Assembly: GCF_016918735.1 (NCBI RefSeq)
Contig: NZ_JAFFPR010000029.1
Coordinates: 1-64,000, forward strand
Direction: 5' to 3'
Origin: Leptospira abararensis
GTDB lineage: Bacteria; Spirochaetota; Leptospiria; Leptospirales; Leptospiraceae
DNA length: 64,000 nucleotides
The notes below the pieces were generated by a model. It had not been told where the DNA came from, did not search any database, and saw only the letters and a list, made by a program, of their open reading frames with translations. Every line of letters starts with the position of its first letter. Position 1 is the first letter of the stretch. A program made the position numbers and the translations under genes. Shown here in pieces: positions 26,887-37,357 of this stretch.

Positions 26887-27942
26887 TTATTTTGAATCCG
26901 AATTGCTAACACCAGCATCAGCGAAAGAAGACATTTCATTGAGAAATTTAACACTTAGTTCAATGAGTGGATAAGCTGCAAGAGCACCACTACCTTCACC
27001 TAAACGAAGATTGAGCCTAAGAAGCGGTTTTATTTTCCAATGTTCTAAAACTACAGTATGTCCCTCTTCTTCGGATAGATGTGAAAAAATGGCGTAGTCC
27101 TTTACTGTTGGGTTCAGTGCAAATGCAATCGCAAATGCAGCTGTTGCGATAAAACCATCCACAACAAATGTTTTTCTTTGTGCAGCCACTCCAATCATCG
27201 CACCTGCCATCATTCCAATTTCAAATCCACCAAATTCAGAAAGTATTTCTAATGGATCGTTTAGTTTTCCTGTTCTGCCAAACGCTTCAGAAAGGATTTT
27301 AAACTTATTTTCTTTTCCGCTATTATTTAGACCTGTACCTTTTCCTACAAGTTTTCTTAGAGGAATGTCTGTTAGATGAGATAGAATCAGAGATGCTGCT
27401 GAAGTATTCCCAATTCCCATTTCGCCAAATAAAAATACGTTGGTATCTTGGTATTGTTCTTCCGCTAGAAGTTCAATCCCATTCAAAATGGTTTCTTTCG
27501 CCTCATCCAGCGACATAGCCTTCGATTTTAGAAAATTGGAAGTTCCTTTTCGAATTTTTCTTTCGATAGGTTTTGGGGCATTTTCTGCCCAATCGTGATC
27601 GACACCTGCATCCACAACTTCCATTTCGATATGACTGTGTTTGGCAAAGACATTGGCGCAGGCACCACCAGATAAAAAATTCAAAACCATCTGCCATGTC
27701 ACATCTTTAGGATATAAGGAGACTGGTTCTTCCGTTATTCCATGATCCGCTGCAAAAAGGATGAGCTTCGGATTTTTTAGTTCGGGCGAAAGCGTATTTT
27801 GGATTTCTGCCAATTGCAGGGCGATGGTTTCCAAATCTCCCAAGGAACCCAAAGGTTTGGTTTTATTGTCAATTTTACTGCGGATGGATCTTCGCAAAAC
27901 ATCGGTTACGGGAGAAATGGAGGGTAGGGAAAATGGTGACAT
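26887..27942 (-). CDS. cobT: Nicotinate-nucleotide-dimethylbenzimidazole phosphoribosyltransferase
   Basis: 351 residues from the ATG at 27942; the frame is open further upstream, but the conserved N-terminal motif KTKP-type ([14 protein letters not shown]) then falls at the usual distance. The enzyme makes alpha-ribazole-5'-phosphate from nicotinate mononucleotide and a lower-ligand base. Conserved blocks are [22 protein letters not shown], the Gly-rich [20 protein letters not shown] and the C-terminal [15 protein letters not shown] with the catalytic Glu. It heads the cobT-cobS-cobC operon, divergent from dnaE. No cobalamin riboswitch was recognised in the 163-bp gap. Confidence 0.94.
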   Translation of the reverse strand: MSPFSLPSISPVTDVLRRSIRSKIDNKTKPLGSLGDLETIALQLAEIQNTLSPELKNPKLILFAADHGITEEPVSLYPKDVTWQMVLNFLSGGACANVFAKHSHIEMEVVDAGVDHDWAENAPKPIERKIRKGTSNFLKSKAMSLDEAKETILNGIELLAEEQYQDTNVFLFGEMGIGNTSAASLILSHLTDIPLRKLVGKGTGLNNSGKENKFKILSEAFGRTGKLNDPLEILSEFGGFEIGMMAGAMIGVAAQRKTFVVDGFIATAAFAIAFALNPTVKDYAIFSHLSEEEGHTVVLEHWKIKPLLRLNLRLGEGSGALAAYPLIELSVKFLNEMSSFADAGVSNSDSK

Positions 27943-28105
27943 AAACAAAACCAGTCTAACCGAGCCGGTATCCGCTTCCATCGTTTTTGGGCTTGGACGG
28001 GGCAGGGAGGTTTGGGATTTGGCTATTTGGGCCAAAAAAAATCCGATATTCCCTGCTTGGGGCGCTTTACGTGGGAACCCATCGGAGTTACTATGTCACC
28101 AAGCC

Positions 28106-31100
28106 ATGGAAGATTTCGCTCACCTTCATTTACATACTACTTATTCCATGTTGGATGGGGCCATACGGATCAGCGATTTGATGAAACGTGTGAAGGAACT
28201 CGGTATGAGTTCGGTTGCCATCACAGACCATGGAAACATGTATGGGGCAATTGAGTTCTATAAAGAAGCTGTCAAACACGATGTCAAACCTATCATTGGG
28301 TGCGAGTTTTACGTAACACCTTCTCGCAGTGCCGAAACTGAACTAGATGAAATCGCTGACGGTGGTGCTTATCACATCATCTTACTTTGTAAAAACGAAA
28401 TTGGTTATAAAAATATCATAAAGCTTGCAAGTCGATCTTTCACAGAAGGATTTTATCGCAAACCAAGGATTGATTATGATTTATTAGAGAGGTATAGCGA
28501 AGGACTTGTTTGTTTAACTGCTTGTCTTGCTGGTGAAGTCAACCGAAAGATTTTAGAAGGCAAAGCAGATAAGGCGTATGCGTTAGCTGGCCGTTTACAC
28601 GAAATTTTCCGCAAAGAAGATTTTTATTTAGAAATCCAAGACCATGGGATTCCTGAACAACGCATTGTTGCAGAAGCCGTTATGGGATTTTCTAAACGAA
28701 CCGGCATTCCTCTTGTACTCACCAACGATTCACACTTCCTTACGAAAGACGATAGAGAAGCCCAAGATATTTTACTTCGTATCGGGATGCGTAAAAACAT
28801 CGATGATGAAATGCGTTTCGGATTCAATGAAAACTTTTATGTAAAGTCTCCTGCGGAAATGATCAACATTTTCCCTGATCATAAAGATGCATTTTTTAAT
28901 ACATTGGCCATTCGTGATAAATGTTCTTTAAATTTCCAATTTGGAAATCCACTCCTTCCTCCTTTTGAAGTTCCTGCAGGTTTTGACACAGACAGCTATT
29001 TAGAAAAGCTTGTTTGGGAAGGAATCCAGGAAAAATATCAAGATATAACGCCTGTTGTTCGGGAAAGAACGGAATATGAAATGCAAACGATTCGGAATAT
29101 GCATTTTGCAGGATACTTTCTTATTGTTCAAGATTATATAAATTTTGCTAGGCGAGCAGGAATTCCTGTAGGACCGGGACGCGGGTCTGCTGCAGGATCT
29201 ATCATTGCTTATGCATTAGGCATTACCAATGTGGATCCCATTCGTTACAATCTCCTCTTTGAACGATTTCTCAATCCTGATAGAAAGGATATGCCAGATA
29301 TTGATACAGACTTTTGCGTGGAAAGACGCGAGGAAGTCATCAATTATATCAAACATAAGTATGGTGAGAACCGAGTAGGCCAAATCATCACCTTTGGATC
29401 TCTAGCGGCAAAGGCTGCGATCAAAGACGTGGCTCGTGTTTTTAATGTCCCGTTTTCTGAAGTAAACGAGATGAGTAAACTTTTTCCCAAAAAACTGGGA
29501 ATTACCATCCAAGAAGCCGTCGATACTTCAAAAGACCTTCGCGATATTGCAGAAAAATCTGATTTAAACAAAAAAGTTTTTTATATTGCCCAGAAATTAG
29601 AAGGTAACTACCGTCAGGTGGGGCGTCATGCGGCAGGTGTTGTCATCGCTCCGACAGCTCTGGAAGAAATTGTTCCTTTATCTACCGTTAGTGAACCTGG
29701 TAGAGACGGTCGTTCCATAGTCACCCAATACGACAAAAATATGTCGGAACAGGTGGGACTGATCAAGATGGATATTTTAGGTTTAAAAAACTTAACGACC
29801 ATCCATCATGCCACTAAACTGATTGAAAAACGTCATGGTATCTTACTCGATTTAGATAAAATTCCCTTAGATGATGCGGCCACATTTAGTTTGTTACGAA
29901 AAGCAAATGTTCTTGGGATATTCCAGTTAGATTCTTCTTCCGGAATTCGCGACCTTTTTGCTAAGGCCCAAGTCCAAAAATTTGAAGAAATTGCCGCCTT
30001 ACTTGCGTTATACCGTCCAGGTCCTATGGGATCTGGAATGTTGGATGATTATTTAGATCGTAAAAACGGTAAAAAGAAAGTAGTTTTCCCTCACGAGAGT
30101 TTAGCAGAGGTGTTAGGTGAAACTTACGGCGTAGTGGTTTACCAAGAGCAGGTAATGGGTATCTCCCGAATTATGGGAGGGTACTCTGTGGGTGACTCGG
30201 ATGTTCTTCGTAAGGCGATGGCCAAAAAAGATAAATCGAAACTCCCTGCCTTAAAAGAAAAGTTTGTGAAAGGTGCTATCGAAAAAAAGATCAATGAAAA
30301 ACTGGCCATTGAACTTTTTGAACAATTAGAAAAATTTGGTGAGTATGGATTTAACAAATCTCACTCAGTTGCTTATGCCTTTGTGACTTATCAAACAGCC
30401 TTTCTAAAGGCAAATTATTCTATTGAATACTTAACTGCGCTTCTATCAGGAGATCATTCTAAAATTACAGATGTGGTGAAATACATCAATAACGCCAAAG
30501 AGATGGGAATTCGGATTTTAGGTCCCGATGTCAAAGAGTCGGGAATTTCTTTTGAAATCACCGATGACAAAACAGTTCGATTTGGCCTTTCTTCCATCAA
30601 GGGTGTGGGGGAACTTGCTGCAGAAAATATCATTTCCAATCGCAATTCCTTGGGTGGGTACAACCAATTGGGAGACTTTACCAAGAAACTAGATACAAGA
30701 CTGGCAAACAAAAAGGTATTGGAATCTCTTGCACAAGGTGGAGCTTTTGACTCCTTTGGATACTCAAGAAAAACCATTTCTGAATCAACAGATATCATTC
30801 TTAACTATGCTAACAAAAAACAAGCGGAAGAAAAAGAAGGCCAATTTTCTCTGTTTGGTGGTGTCAATGGTGGCGGAGAAGAAAACCTAAATCTTCCCAA
30901 AGATGGAATTGAGTGGAATGGAGATGAACTTCTTCGAAAAGAAAAAGAAACCACAGGACTCTATCTTTCTGGCCATCCCTTAGATAAATTTACAGAACAA
31001 TTAAAAACACTCAATCCAACTACGATCGAAAACTTGGAAGAGGTGCGGCCTAAGTCCAAAGTAGAAATTGCAGGGGTTCTTTCAAAAAAAGTGGTAAAAC

Positions 31101-31603
31101 TCACTAAGAAAAAAGAAGAGTTTGTGAACTTTATGATCGAAGACCAGACCGGTGAGATCGAGTGTGTTGCCTTTCCCAAAACCTATGCAGAATTCAAACA
31201 CCTATTCACAGAAGACAATACAGTTTTTATTCGTGGAATTTTGGAACGCCTTGATGCCGATGAATCAGAATTAAAAGGCCAAATCATAGTCAACAAACTA
31301 GAAGAACTAAATTCTGTTACGATTGAAAAGAAAATGGAAAAAACTCTCCATTTAACAATCAATATGTTGGAAGAAAAAAACAGAGATGTGATTTTGAAAC
31401 TCCAAGACATTTTATCAGTTCATCGTGGAGCCTCTTCTGTTTTCTTTCACTTGGTGGGTAACGGTGATGAGAAAAAAGTCATCCGTGCCCATGATCATTT
31501 CTCCATCGAAATAAGTTCTGACCTGATGAAAATGTTAACAGACATTCTTGGAAAAGGTGCAGTTCGTTATACAGTTGGCGAAGAAGTGAGAGTGTTCGGA
31601 TAA
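28106..31603 (+). CDS. dnaE: DNA polymerase III subunit alpha
   Basis: 1165 residues from the ATG at 28106, whose product begins [18 protein letters not shown]. The frame extends upstream to 27761, but that part overlaps cobT and is not PHP-like. Domains in order: PHP (about 1-280), the Pol III palm with [10 protein letters not shown] and the catalytic PDIDTDFC aspartates near residue 400, the finger region with [10 protein letters not shown] and YQEQVM, helix-hairpin-helix ([11 protein letters not shown]) and a C-terminal OB fold (about 1000 onward). It is the replicative polymerase of the chromosome. Confidence 0.96.
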   Translation: MEDFAHLHLHTTYSMLDGAIRISDLMKRVKELGMSSVAITDHGNMYGAIEFYKEAVKHDVKPIIGCEFYVTPSRSAETELDEIADGGAYHIILLCKNEIGYKNIIKLASRSFTEGFYRKPRIDYDLLERYSEGLVCLTACLAGEVNRKILEGKADKAYALAGRLHEIFRKEDFYLEIQDHGIPEQRIVAEAVMGFSKRTGIPLVLTNDSHFLTKDDREAQDILLRIGMRKNIDDEMRFGFNENFYVKSPAEMINIFPDHKDAFFNTLAIRDKCSLNFQFGNPLLPPFEVPAGFDTDSYLEKLVWEGIQEKYQDITPVVRERTEYEMQTIRNMHFAGYFLIVQDYINFARRAGIPVGPGRGSAAGSIIAYALGITNVDPIRYNLLFERFLNPDRKDMPDIDTDFCVERREEVINYIKHKYGENRVGQIITFGSLAAKAAIKDVARVFNVPFSEVNEMSKLFPKKLGITIQEAVDTSKDLRDIAEKSDLNKKVFYIAQKLEGNYRQVGRHAAGVVIAPTALEEIVPLSTVSEPGRDGRSIVTQYDKNMSEQVGLIKMDILGLKNLTTIHHATKLIEKRHGILLDLDKIPLDDAATFSLLRKANVLGIFQLDSSSGIRDLFAKAQVQKFEEIAALLALYRPGPMGSGMLDDYLDRKNGKKKVVFPHESLAEVLGETYGVVVYQEQVMGISRIMGGYSVGDSDVLRKAMAKKDKSKLPALKEKFVKGAIEKKINEKLAIELFEQLEKFGEYGFNKSHSVAYAFVTYQTAFLKANYSIEYLTALLSGDHSKITDVVKYINNAKEMGIRILGPDVKESGISFEITDDKTVRFGLSSIKGVGELAAENIISNRNSLGGYNQLGDFTKKLDTRLANKKVLESLAQGGAFDSFGYSRKTISESTDIILNYANKKQAEEKEGQFSLFGGVNGGGEENLNLPKDGIEWNGDELLRKEKETTGLYLSGHPLDKFTEQLKTLNPTTIENLEEVRPKSKVEIAGVLSKKVVKLTKKKEEFVNFMIEDQTGEIECVAFPKTYAEFKHLFTEDNTVFIRGILERLDADESELKGQIIVNKLEELNSVTIEKKMEKTLHLTINMLEEKNRDVILKLQDILSVHRGASSVFFHLVGNGDEKKVIRAHDHFSIEISSDLMKMLTDILGKGAVRYTVGEEVRVFG

Positions 31604-31608
31604 AGTTT

Positions 31609-32709
31609 GTGGAGACTGCCTCTCTTTCTTTAACTTTATTATTAGAGTTTCTTTGGATGGGTTCGGGATCAGTATTTTGTTTGATTTGGTCTCTATCCAA
31701 TTTGGTTCGAAATCGTAATATTTCAGGATTTGTTTGGTCTTTTATTTTATTTTCCACAGGGCTTTGGTTACTCACCGGCGCCTTTATGTTCACTGGTTTT
31801 TATCAGTATCTTCCTTCGATTGCACTCATCCATATCCCTTTTGTTTTTTTATCTTCTACATTACTCTATTTGTACTTAGAATTTCTGTTTTTGGAAAAAC
31901 CGATCCATATCAAAGTTTTCCATTTTATTCCCTCCACTCTTGCTGTTCTTTTTTTGATTCCCTTTTATTCAGGAACTGATATAGATCGATTGGAAATTTT
32001 AGAATCTTTGAGTAATACAGAATATGGTTCCATCATAGTGGCTTTAAACTTCGGAATTAAAGTTTCTATTTTACTTTCAGTGGGAATATTTCTTGTCAAA
32101 GAATGGATTCCGAATGTTCGTTTGTCCGTCTTTTTTACAAAAAAAGCCATCTATTCTCTGGTATTCATTCTTCTGATTTGGATCGATTTGTTACTTGGAA
32201 GTATTGGATTTACATTTCAGGTTGCTTTTTTTCGTAAACTCAGTGCTTATCTTTTGCCTGTCCTTATGTATTTTTACTATTTTACTAGAGAACTTTGGAC
32301 CCCTTTTGTCAGCGATGTACGAGAGAGTATCCAAAGAAATAAATACGAAAAATCTAAACTAGTATCGGTTCAATTAGAAACCATCGATCAAAGGTTATAC
32401 GAACTGATGCGCGAAAAGGTTTTTTGTGATGAAGATCTCAGCCTTTCTAAACTCGCAGATATGGCAGAAGTCAAACCAGGCCAACTTTCAGAATACTTTC
32501 ACAAACGGTATGGGTTCGGATTCTACCAATACATCAACCAATACAGAATCGATGAGGCAAAACGATTGTTATTGGAATCAGACGAGAGGTCCATTCTTTC
32601 GATTGCGGATGCCGTTGGATTCAATTCAAAATCAACCTTTAACCGAGTTTTTTTAGAAACAGTCGGCACCACCCCTTCCGAATTTCGTAAACAATCAAAA
32701 TCCAACTAA
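31609..32709 (+). CDS. AraC family regulator with an N-terminal membrane domain
   Basis: A 366-residue protein starting at a GTG 5 bp after dnaE. Residues 1-230 hold about seven hydrophobic helices, then a linker and a C-terminal AraC-type double HTH: LSLSKLADMAEVKPGQLSEYF, then SILSIADAVGFNSKSTFNRVF and the usual ending GTTPSEFRKQ. This 7TM-AraC layout is frequent in Leptospira. It should sense a membrane or external signal and act on DNA near the membrane. The target genes are unknown. Confidence 0.87.
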   Translation: METASLSLTLLLEFLWMGSGSVFCLIWSLSNLVRNRNISGFVWSFILFSTGLWLLTGAFMFTGFYQYLPSIALIHIPFVFLSSTLLYLYLEFLFLEKPIHIKVFHFIPSTLAVLFLIPFYSGTDIDRLEILESLSNTEYGSIIVALNFGIKVSILLSVGIFLVKEWIPNVRLSVFFTKKAIYSLVFILLIWIDLLLGSIGFTFQVAFFRKLSAYLLPVLMYFYYFTRELWTPFVSDVRESIQRNKYEKSKLVSVQLETIDQRLYELMREKVFCDEDLSLSKLADMAEVKPGQLSEYFHKRYGFGFYQYINQYRIDEAKRLLLESDERSILSIADAVGFNSKSTFNRVFLETVGTTPSEFRKQSKSN

Positions 32710-32787
32710 ATCTACGTCTCAAAGAATTCTCCAAGACGACAGTTTTCATTTCCTTCGTTAGAATTGCTTTCGTAACGAGGAAATTCA

Positions 32788-34686
32788 ATGCGAACTATGA
32801 TTGATTTTTATTTAAATCTTCCGGCTAAATTCGGACATAAAAATGCTTTTGCCACCCGAGTCGGTGCTGGTGTTTACCAATTTAAAACTTATAACAACTT
32901 GCTTTCGGATGCGAAGGATTTGGCATTTGGACTGCGGGCGAATTTATCTGAAAGAGAAAAGGTCGCAATTTTTGCAGACAATGCCTATGAATGGATCCAA
33001 ACAAGTATAGCTATTACTTTGTTAGGTGCAGTCGATGTACCAAGAGCATCCGATGTAACTGACCACGATATACTCTATATCCTAAATCATTCAGAATCAA
33101 AGATTCTTTTTGTGGAAAATGAAGCGGTATTCAAAAGAGTCATTCGTTTGGAATCAGAGTTGGAATTTTTAAAAGAAATTGTAATCATCTATCCTCCGAA
33201 AGAAGGAAATAAAGAGATGAGTTCTCGTAAAATCAAAATATCCACCTTGCAAGGGCTAGTGGCAAAAGGAAAGGAGCTTCGTAAGGCCGATACAACAGAT
33301 TCACTATTTTTGAACAGTACGATTAAAGAATCGGATCTATTTACTATGATCTACACCTCGGGAACTACAGGAACACCCAAAGGAGTGATGTTGACACAAG
33401 GAAATATTCTATTTCAATTGCAAAATCTTCCGATTCGTTTAGAGAAAGGTGATAGAACACTATCAATATTACCCATTTGGCATATATTTGAACGAATCTT
33501 TGAAATCTTTAGTTTGTATTATGGAGCTTGCACTTACTACAGCAGTGTTCGCACATTAAAAGAAGATTTAAGATTTGTAAAACCTAACTTTATGGCATCT
33601 GCTCCAAGACTTTGGGAAAGTATCTATTCCGGGATTTTGGGAACACTTGCCAAATCATCCGCTGTAAAACAAAAGATGTTTCAAATTGCGATGTTCTTTG
33701 CAAAAAGATTTTTTGTTTCGAGACAAATCATTACGGGAAATGTTTTAGACATTCATCCAGTTGTTTTCTGGAAACAGGGCATTCGTTTTGTTTATCACTT
33801 ATATCGATTTTTTTTGGTGAGTTTACCACATCTGTTTTTTGACCTTTTAGTTCTATCAAAAATTCGAAAGGCAACGGGAGGAGAACTAAAAGGGTCTTGT
33901 TCTGGTGGAGGAGCGCTCCCTTATCATGTAGATGAGTTTTTTAATACTATCGGAATTCCTGTTTTAGAAGGTTATGGGATGACGGAAACGGCACCTGTCC
34001 TTGCTATGCGGACGTTCGAGGAAATCATTCCTGGTTCTGTGGGAAGAGTATTTCCAAAAACTCATTTAAGGCTTGTTGATTTACATACTGGTGAAGTTTT
34101 TTTAGATACGGAAGTTGGTAAATTTGTATTTGGACGCAAGGGTGAGATCCACGTCAAAGGAAAACAAGTGATGGCTGGATACTATAAGAATCCAGATGCA
34201 ACGAATAAGGTTTTGGTGGATGGTTGGTTGAACACTGGTGACTTGGGTATTTTTACGGCAAACCATAATTTACGCATTGTAGGAAGGTCTAAAGAAACAA
34301 TAGTTTTGTTAGGTGGCGAAAATGTGGAGCCAGTTCCTATTGAATCAAAAATTTTAGAATCAGAATGGATCGATCAGTGTATGGTGGTGGGACAAGATCA
34401 AAAGTATTTGAGTGTTCTTGTATACCCCAACATATCACGATTTGAAGAGCTGCTCACAGGGGAATTTTGGAACCAAAAAGAAGTGATTCAAAAAATTGAA
34501 ACAGAAATCAAAACCAAGGTCAATGCACAGACAGGATTTAAGTCTTTTGAAAGAGTAGTGGGTGTTGTGGTTTTGCCAAAACCATTTGAAGTGGGGGATG
34601 AACTTACGGCAAAACTATCTTTAAAACGACATGTCATCACTGACAAATACAAATCAGAAATTTCTAAATTGTATTCTAACAACTGA
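32788..34686 (+). CDS. AMP-dependent long-chain acyl-CoA ligase
   Basis: A 632-residue adenylate-forming enzyme with the P-loop-like YTSGTTGTPKGVMLTQGN (about 190-207), the LPIWHIFER motif, GYGMTETAP, the hinge LNTGDLGIF and the C-terminal GRSKETIVLLGGENVEPVPIE. It activates long-chain fatty acids to acyl-CoA. Leptospires live on fatty acids as their carbon source, so such ligases are central to growth. An arylic or bacterial-specific substrate cannot be excluded. A good GAGG precedes the ATG. Confidence 0.93.
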   Translation: MRTMIDFYLNLPAKFGHKNAFATRVGAGVYQFKTYNNLLSDAKDLAFGLRANLSEREKVAIFADNAYEWIQTSIAITLLGAVDVPRASDVTDHDILYILNHSESKILFVENEAVFKRVIRLESELEFLKEIVIIYPPKEGNKEMSSRKIKISTLQGLVAKGKELRKADTTDSLFLNSTIKESDLFTMIYTSGTTGTPKGVMLTQGNILFQLQNLPIRLEKGDRTLSILPIWHIFERIFEIFSLYYGACTYYSSVRTLKEDLRFVKPNFMASAPRLWESIYSGILGTLAKSSAVKQKMFQIAMFFAKRFFVSRQIITGNVLDIHPVVFWKQGIRFVYHLYRFFLVSLPHLFFDLLVLSKIRKATGGELKGSCSGGGALPYHVDEFFNTIGIPVLEGYGMTETAPVLAMRTFEEIIPGSVGRVFPKTHLRLVDLHTGEVFLDTEVGKFVFGRKGEIHVKGKQVMAGYYKNPDATNKVLVDGWLNTGDLGIFTANHNLRIVGRSKETIVLLGGENVEPVPIESKILESEWIDQCMVVGQDQKYLSVLVYPNISRFEELLTGEFWNQKEVIQKIETEIKTKVNAQTGFKSFERVVGVVVLPKPFEVGDELTAKLSLKRHVITDKYKSEISKLYSNN

Positions 34687-34706
34687 AGGTTTTCTGAATG
34701 GCAAAG

Positions 34707-34737
34707 ATTAGGGGAGGGCCTAGTTCCCTCCACTAAT
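34707..34737. terminator. Bidirectional terminator-like hairpin
   Basis: ATTAG-G-GGAGGG (34707-34718) pairs with CCCTCC-A-CTAAT (34726-34737) around a 7-base loop, with one internal G/A mismatch. It lies between the converging acyl-CoA ligase and M23 peptidase genes and overlaps the last codons of the latter. No strong T run, but the stem is long and GC-rich in its core. Confidence 0.55.
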
Positions 34738-35634
34738 TCGCGTTATATTAATACTAAAACCCCTTTCCGACTCTTGCCCGCTAAAGTCCTTTGTTTTTAC
34801 TTTGATGGTATTTTCCCCTGCTTTTAAGTTGAGCACTCCCACCAAATATCGATCTTTGAAAAACAAATCATCAAAACTATGTCCTTCTTTGGTTTTCCAT
34901 TTCCCAGAGTCAAATCGCAGGGAACCAAAAGTTGCTTGTTTGTAAGCCTCCCCATTAAAAAGGAACTTCACTTCCTTGACTCCCCTACGTTGGCTATTTT
35001 TGACACCACCGTCAATGATGCTAACTGTTAGGGGGAAAGCTTTGGATACATTGATATTATCACCATCGTTTAAATTGGTATAATTTTCACCCACATGGAT
35101 GAAGAGGTTAGCAATTTGAGGAGGCATTGTGTCTTCCACTGGTGGGAGATAGGTCAAAGGATCCAGAAGAGTTTTTCCATAGTCTTTTCCCAAAACGAAG
35201 TGTAAGTGGCCGCCAGTGGAGTGGCCTGTATTTCCTGAGATTCCAATGGTATCACCCATAGAGACCTGTTTGCCTGTGCGAACAGTCTCATTTCTTGTTC
35301 CACCTAAATGGTAATATCCGCTCACATAACCGTTTTTATGTGCAATCCAAACAATATTCCCGGAGCCACGTTCGTCTTCAAACGGATCGTCCTCCGCATA
35401 ACGGGAGTATAGGATAAATCCCTGGCTCATACTTTTGACAGGTTGTAAAACAGAAGAAATGTCGAGTCCATTGTGAAAATGGTCCTTTCTTGACTCACCA
35501 AAGGTGCTTGTGATGAGAGCGGACAATTCCAAACCCTGGATGGGCCAACCAAACTCGGGTTTTATATCGGAGACCGGTTCGTCTGCTAAAATAAAACTTG
35601 CCAAGAGACTGAATACTACAACAATACTTCTCAT
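34720..35634 (-). CDS. M23 family metallopeptidase (LytM-like)
   Basis: A 304-residue exported protein with an N-terminal signal (VVVFSLLASFILA) and a LytM domain. The zinc ligands are visible in HFHNGLDISS (HxxxD) and GGHLHFVLG (HxH). A further beta-rich domain follows (about 175-300). The domain cleaves peptide cross-links of peptidoglycan in the periplasm, or in degenerate members activates amidases; here the metal residues look intact. It is divergent from the sigma factor gene 45 bp away. Confidence 0.9.
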   Translation of the reverse strand: MRSIVVVFSLLASFILADEPVSDIKPEFGWPIQGLELSALITSTFGESRKDHFHNGLDISSVLQPVKSMSQGFILYSRYAEDDPFEDERGSGNIVWIAHKNGYVSGYYHLGGTRNETVRTGKQVSMGDTIGISGNTGHSTGGHLHFVLGKDYGKTLLDPLTYLPPVEDTMPPQIANLFIHVGENYTNLNDGDNINVSKAFPLTVSIIDGGVKNSQRRGVKEVKFLFNGEAYKQATFGSLRFDSGKWKTKEGHSFDDLFFKDRYLVGVLNLKAGENTIKVKTKDFSGQESERGFSINITRISGGN

Positions 35635-35679
35635 GTTTAGAGAAGTGTCCAGGCGGGTTCCTTTTTAGGAAAGTAGATA

Positions 35680-36597
35680 ATGAAACTAACTTCTCATACC
35701 AATGAAGAAATTTTAGAAATCGTGAAATCTTGCGGCGCTGGCGACGAAAAGTCTCTCCAGACTTTTTTCGATATCTACTCACAAGATATTTACAACTTTC
35801 CTATCCGCGTCTTCCACTTAAGTGAAGACGACGCTTCTGATTATTATATCTACGCATTTGAAAGGTTAAAAACAGGGAAACGATTCAAAAGTTTTGTGGG
35901 AAAATCCAGTTTCAAAACTTGGTTTTTCTCTGTTCTCAGAAATTTACTTATTGATTGGCAGCGCACCAAGCGGGAAGTCAAAACCCAAACGATTTCCAAA
36001 GTCAATAAGGATGGGAAAGAATACAGCACCATCGAAGACGAACCAGACAAACGATCAGAAGCTCTCGCTTTGGCTATCGATGTCTCGGATCAGTTCCACT
36101 CAGTACTCTCCACAATCAAAATTGAGAACCGTGTTGTGTTCAAATTATCCTTTGTTTACTACCTCCATTTAGATCCGGAAGAAATTCGTTATATTGCGGA
36201 AAAAACTAGTCGTTCGGACGAAGAAATTCGAATTGAAGTTTTGCGACTCAGAGAAGATCTTTCGGGCCGCGAAGAAGAGAACTTAAAAATGGAGGATAAA
36301 ATCACCTCTTTGTATTTGAATATTCTGGATTTAAAAGAACAAAAGAAATCTAAAGCCCAGGGTGATTCAGTAGAAGCACAATATTATAAAGAGCGATTGG
36401 ACCATGCCCTCGCCAAAAAGTATGAACAAAGGAAAAAGCTAATCGAAAAAAAGCAAAAAGGACACTTTCTTGTCCGCACGCCTTATCGAGAGATTGCCAG
36501 AATTTTAGGGATTTCCGAAGGTGGTGTCAGTGTCACCTTGCTCCGGGTCCTAGAAAAAATGCAAAAAAAAATGCATTCGATCGCTGGAGAGGACTAA
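35680..36597 (+). CDS. Sigma-70 family (ECF-like) sigma factor with a long insert between regions 2 and 4
   Basis: A 305-residue protein. Region 2 lies at about 20-95 (LQTFFDIYSQDIYNFPIRVF, then SFKTWFFSVLRNLLIDWQRTKRE). Region 4, with its HTH (YREIARILGISEGGVSVTLLRVLEKM), is at the C terminus. Between them are about 160 residues, partly a charged coiled coil (about 180-265), where ordinary ECF factors have a linker of about 30-50. It starts a four-gene unit with an unknown protein, a CHAT protease and a Cys-cluster protein. Control by those partners, rather than by a classical membrane anti-sigma factor, is inferred. Confidence 0.85.
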   Translation: MKLTSHTNEEILEIVKSCGAGDEKSLQTFFDIYSQDIYNFPIRVFHLSEDDASDYYIYAFERLKTGKRFKSFVGKSSFKTWFFSVLRNLLIDWQRTKREVKTQTISKVNKDGKEYSTIEDEPDKRSEALALAIDVSDQFHSVLSTIKIENRVVFKLSFVYYLHLDPEEIRYIAEKTSRSDEEIRIEVLRLREDLSGREEENLKMEDKITSLYLNILDLKEQKKSKAQGDSVEAQYYKERLDHALAKKYEQRKKLIEKKQKGHFLVRTPYREIARILGISEGGVSVTLLRVLEKMQKKMHSIAGED

Positions 36598-36634
36598 TTT
36601 CCTTCGTCATACTTTTACAGGGTGGGGGGTCCAC

Positions 36635-37345
36635 ATGGAAAATCAGGGTTTTAACGTAGAGGTACTGGAACTAGCCAGGGGACTTTTTGTCCGAGGTGAG
36701 TTTCCTAGTGAGGATGAGTTGCAAAATCATCCTGATTTGCAGGATGCCTTTTGGTTTTGTGAAGAAGCCTTCTTTGCTAGTTTGCGCCAAGAAGTGGTTA
36801 CAAACCACCCCTTTGCCGAGTCCTGGGATTTAGCGAAAGCCGAATTGACTATGGGCAAGGCTCCTCTTCCGCTTCCTGAATTTTTAAAAGAATACACGCG
36901 TAAGAATCTAGTCTTGCCAGAGAAGAAAGATAGTCTCATTGTTCGTCTCACCCAATCGGGGATTCGAGTGATTGATAGTCTTGTCGAATCTTTACAGATT
37001 CGAGAGAGTTTTGAGTTTGCTCCTTCGATGCGTTCTGCATCAGCAGAAGTTCGTTCTGGAGATGCAAATTCTGTTATCTTTGAAGAAACCACGAGCGAAA
37101 ACCAAAAATTCTATTACCAAATTGTAAAGGAAAACCAAGAAGAAGTATATCTTTCTGTTAAGGCAGAGGGAACTCCTGCTTTCCAACAAGTCAACCTTCG
37201 CAGAGAAGGAAGGTTTATTCTTTCTAACAAAATCAACTTAGAGGGCAGTGCGAGCTTCTCGGGGTTAATCCCTGGTAGTTACACCATTGAGTTTGTTGGT
37301 CCTGGCCAATCAAAATCGTTTGACTTGTCTATCCTCGTCGGATAG
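36635..37345 (+). CDS. Unknown protein between sigma factor and CHAT protease; anti-sigma candidate
   Basis: I do not recognise a family. The 236 residues have no membrane segment and no zinc-binding anti-sigma motif. The N-terminal half is acidic and mostly helical, with many Trp/Phe (DAFWFCEEAFFASL). The C-terminal about 90 residues look like a beta sandwich ending SFSGLIPGSYTIEFVG, similar to carboxypeptidase-regulatory-like folds. The first helices may correspond to an adaptor that holds the sigma factor. It lies 37 bp after the sigma gene and 12 bp before the CHAT gene. That placement is where an anti-sigma or protease substrate would be expected. Confidence 0.75.
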   Translation: MENQGFNVEVLELARGLFVRGEFPSEDELQNHPDLQDAFWFCEEAFFASLRQEVVTNHPFAESWDLAKAELTMGKAPLPLPEFLKEYTRKNLVLPEKKDSLIVRLTQSGIRVIDSLVESLQIRESFEFAPSMRSASAEVRSGDANSVIFEETTSENQKFYYQIVKENQEEVYLSVKAEGTPAFQQVNLRREGRFILSNKINLEGSASFSGLIPGSYTIEFVGPGQSKSFDLSILVG

Positions 37346-37357
37346 GTTCTTGGGAGT

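Noticed and set aside
27943..28105. Possible cobalamin riboswitch before cobT
   Set aside because: The gap is only 163 bp and contains no recognisable B12 box or the long conserved core. A covariance-model search would be decisive.
27761..28105. N-terminal extension of dnaE
   Set aside because: The 115 extra residues overlap cobT on the other strand and have no relation to the PHP domain, which begins right after the ATG at 28106.
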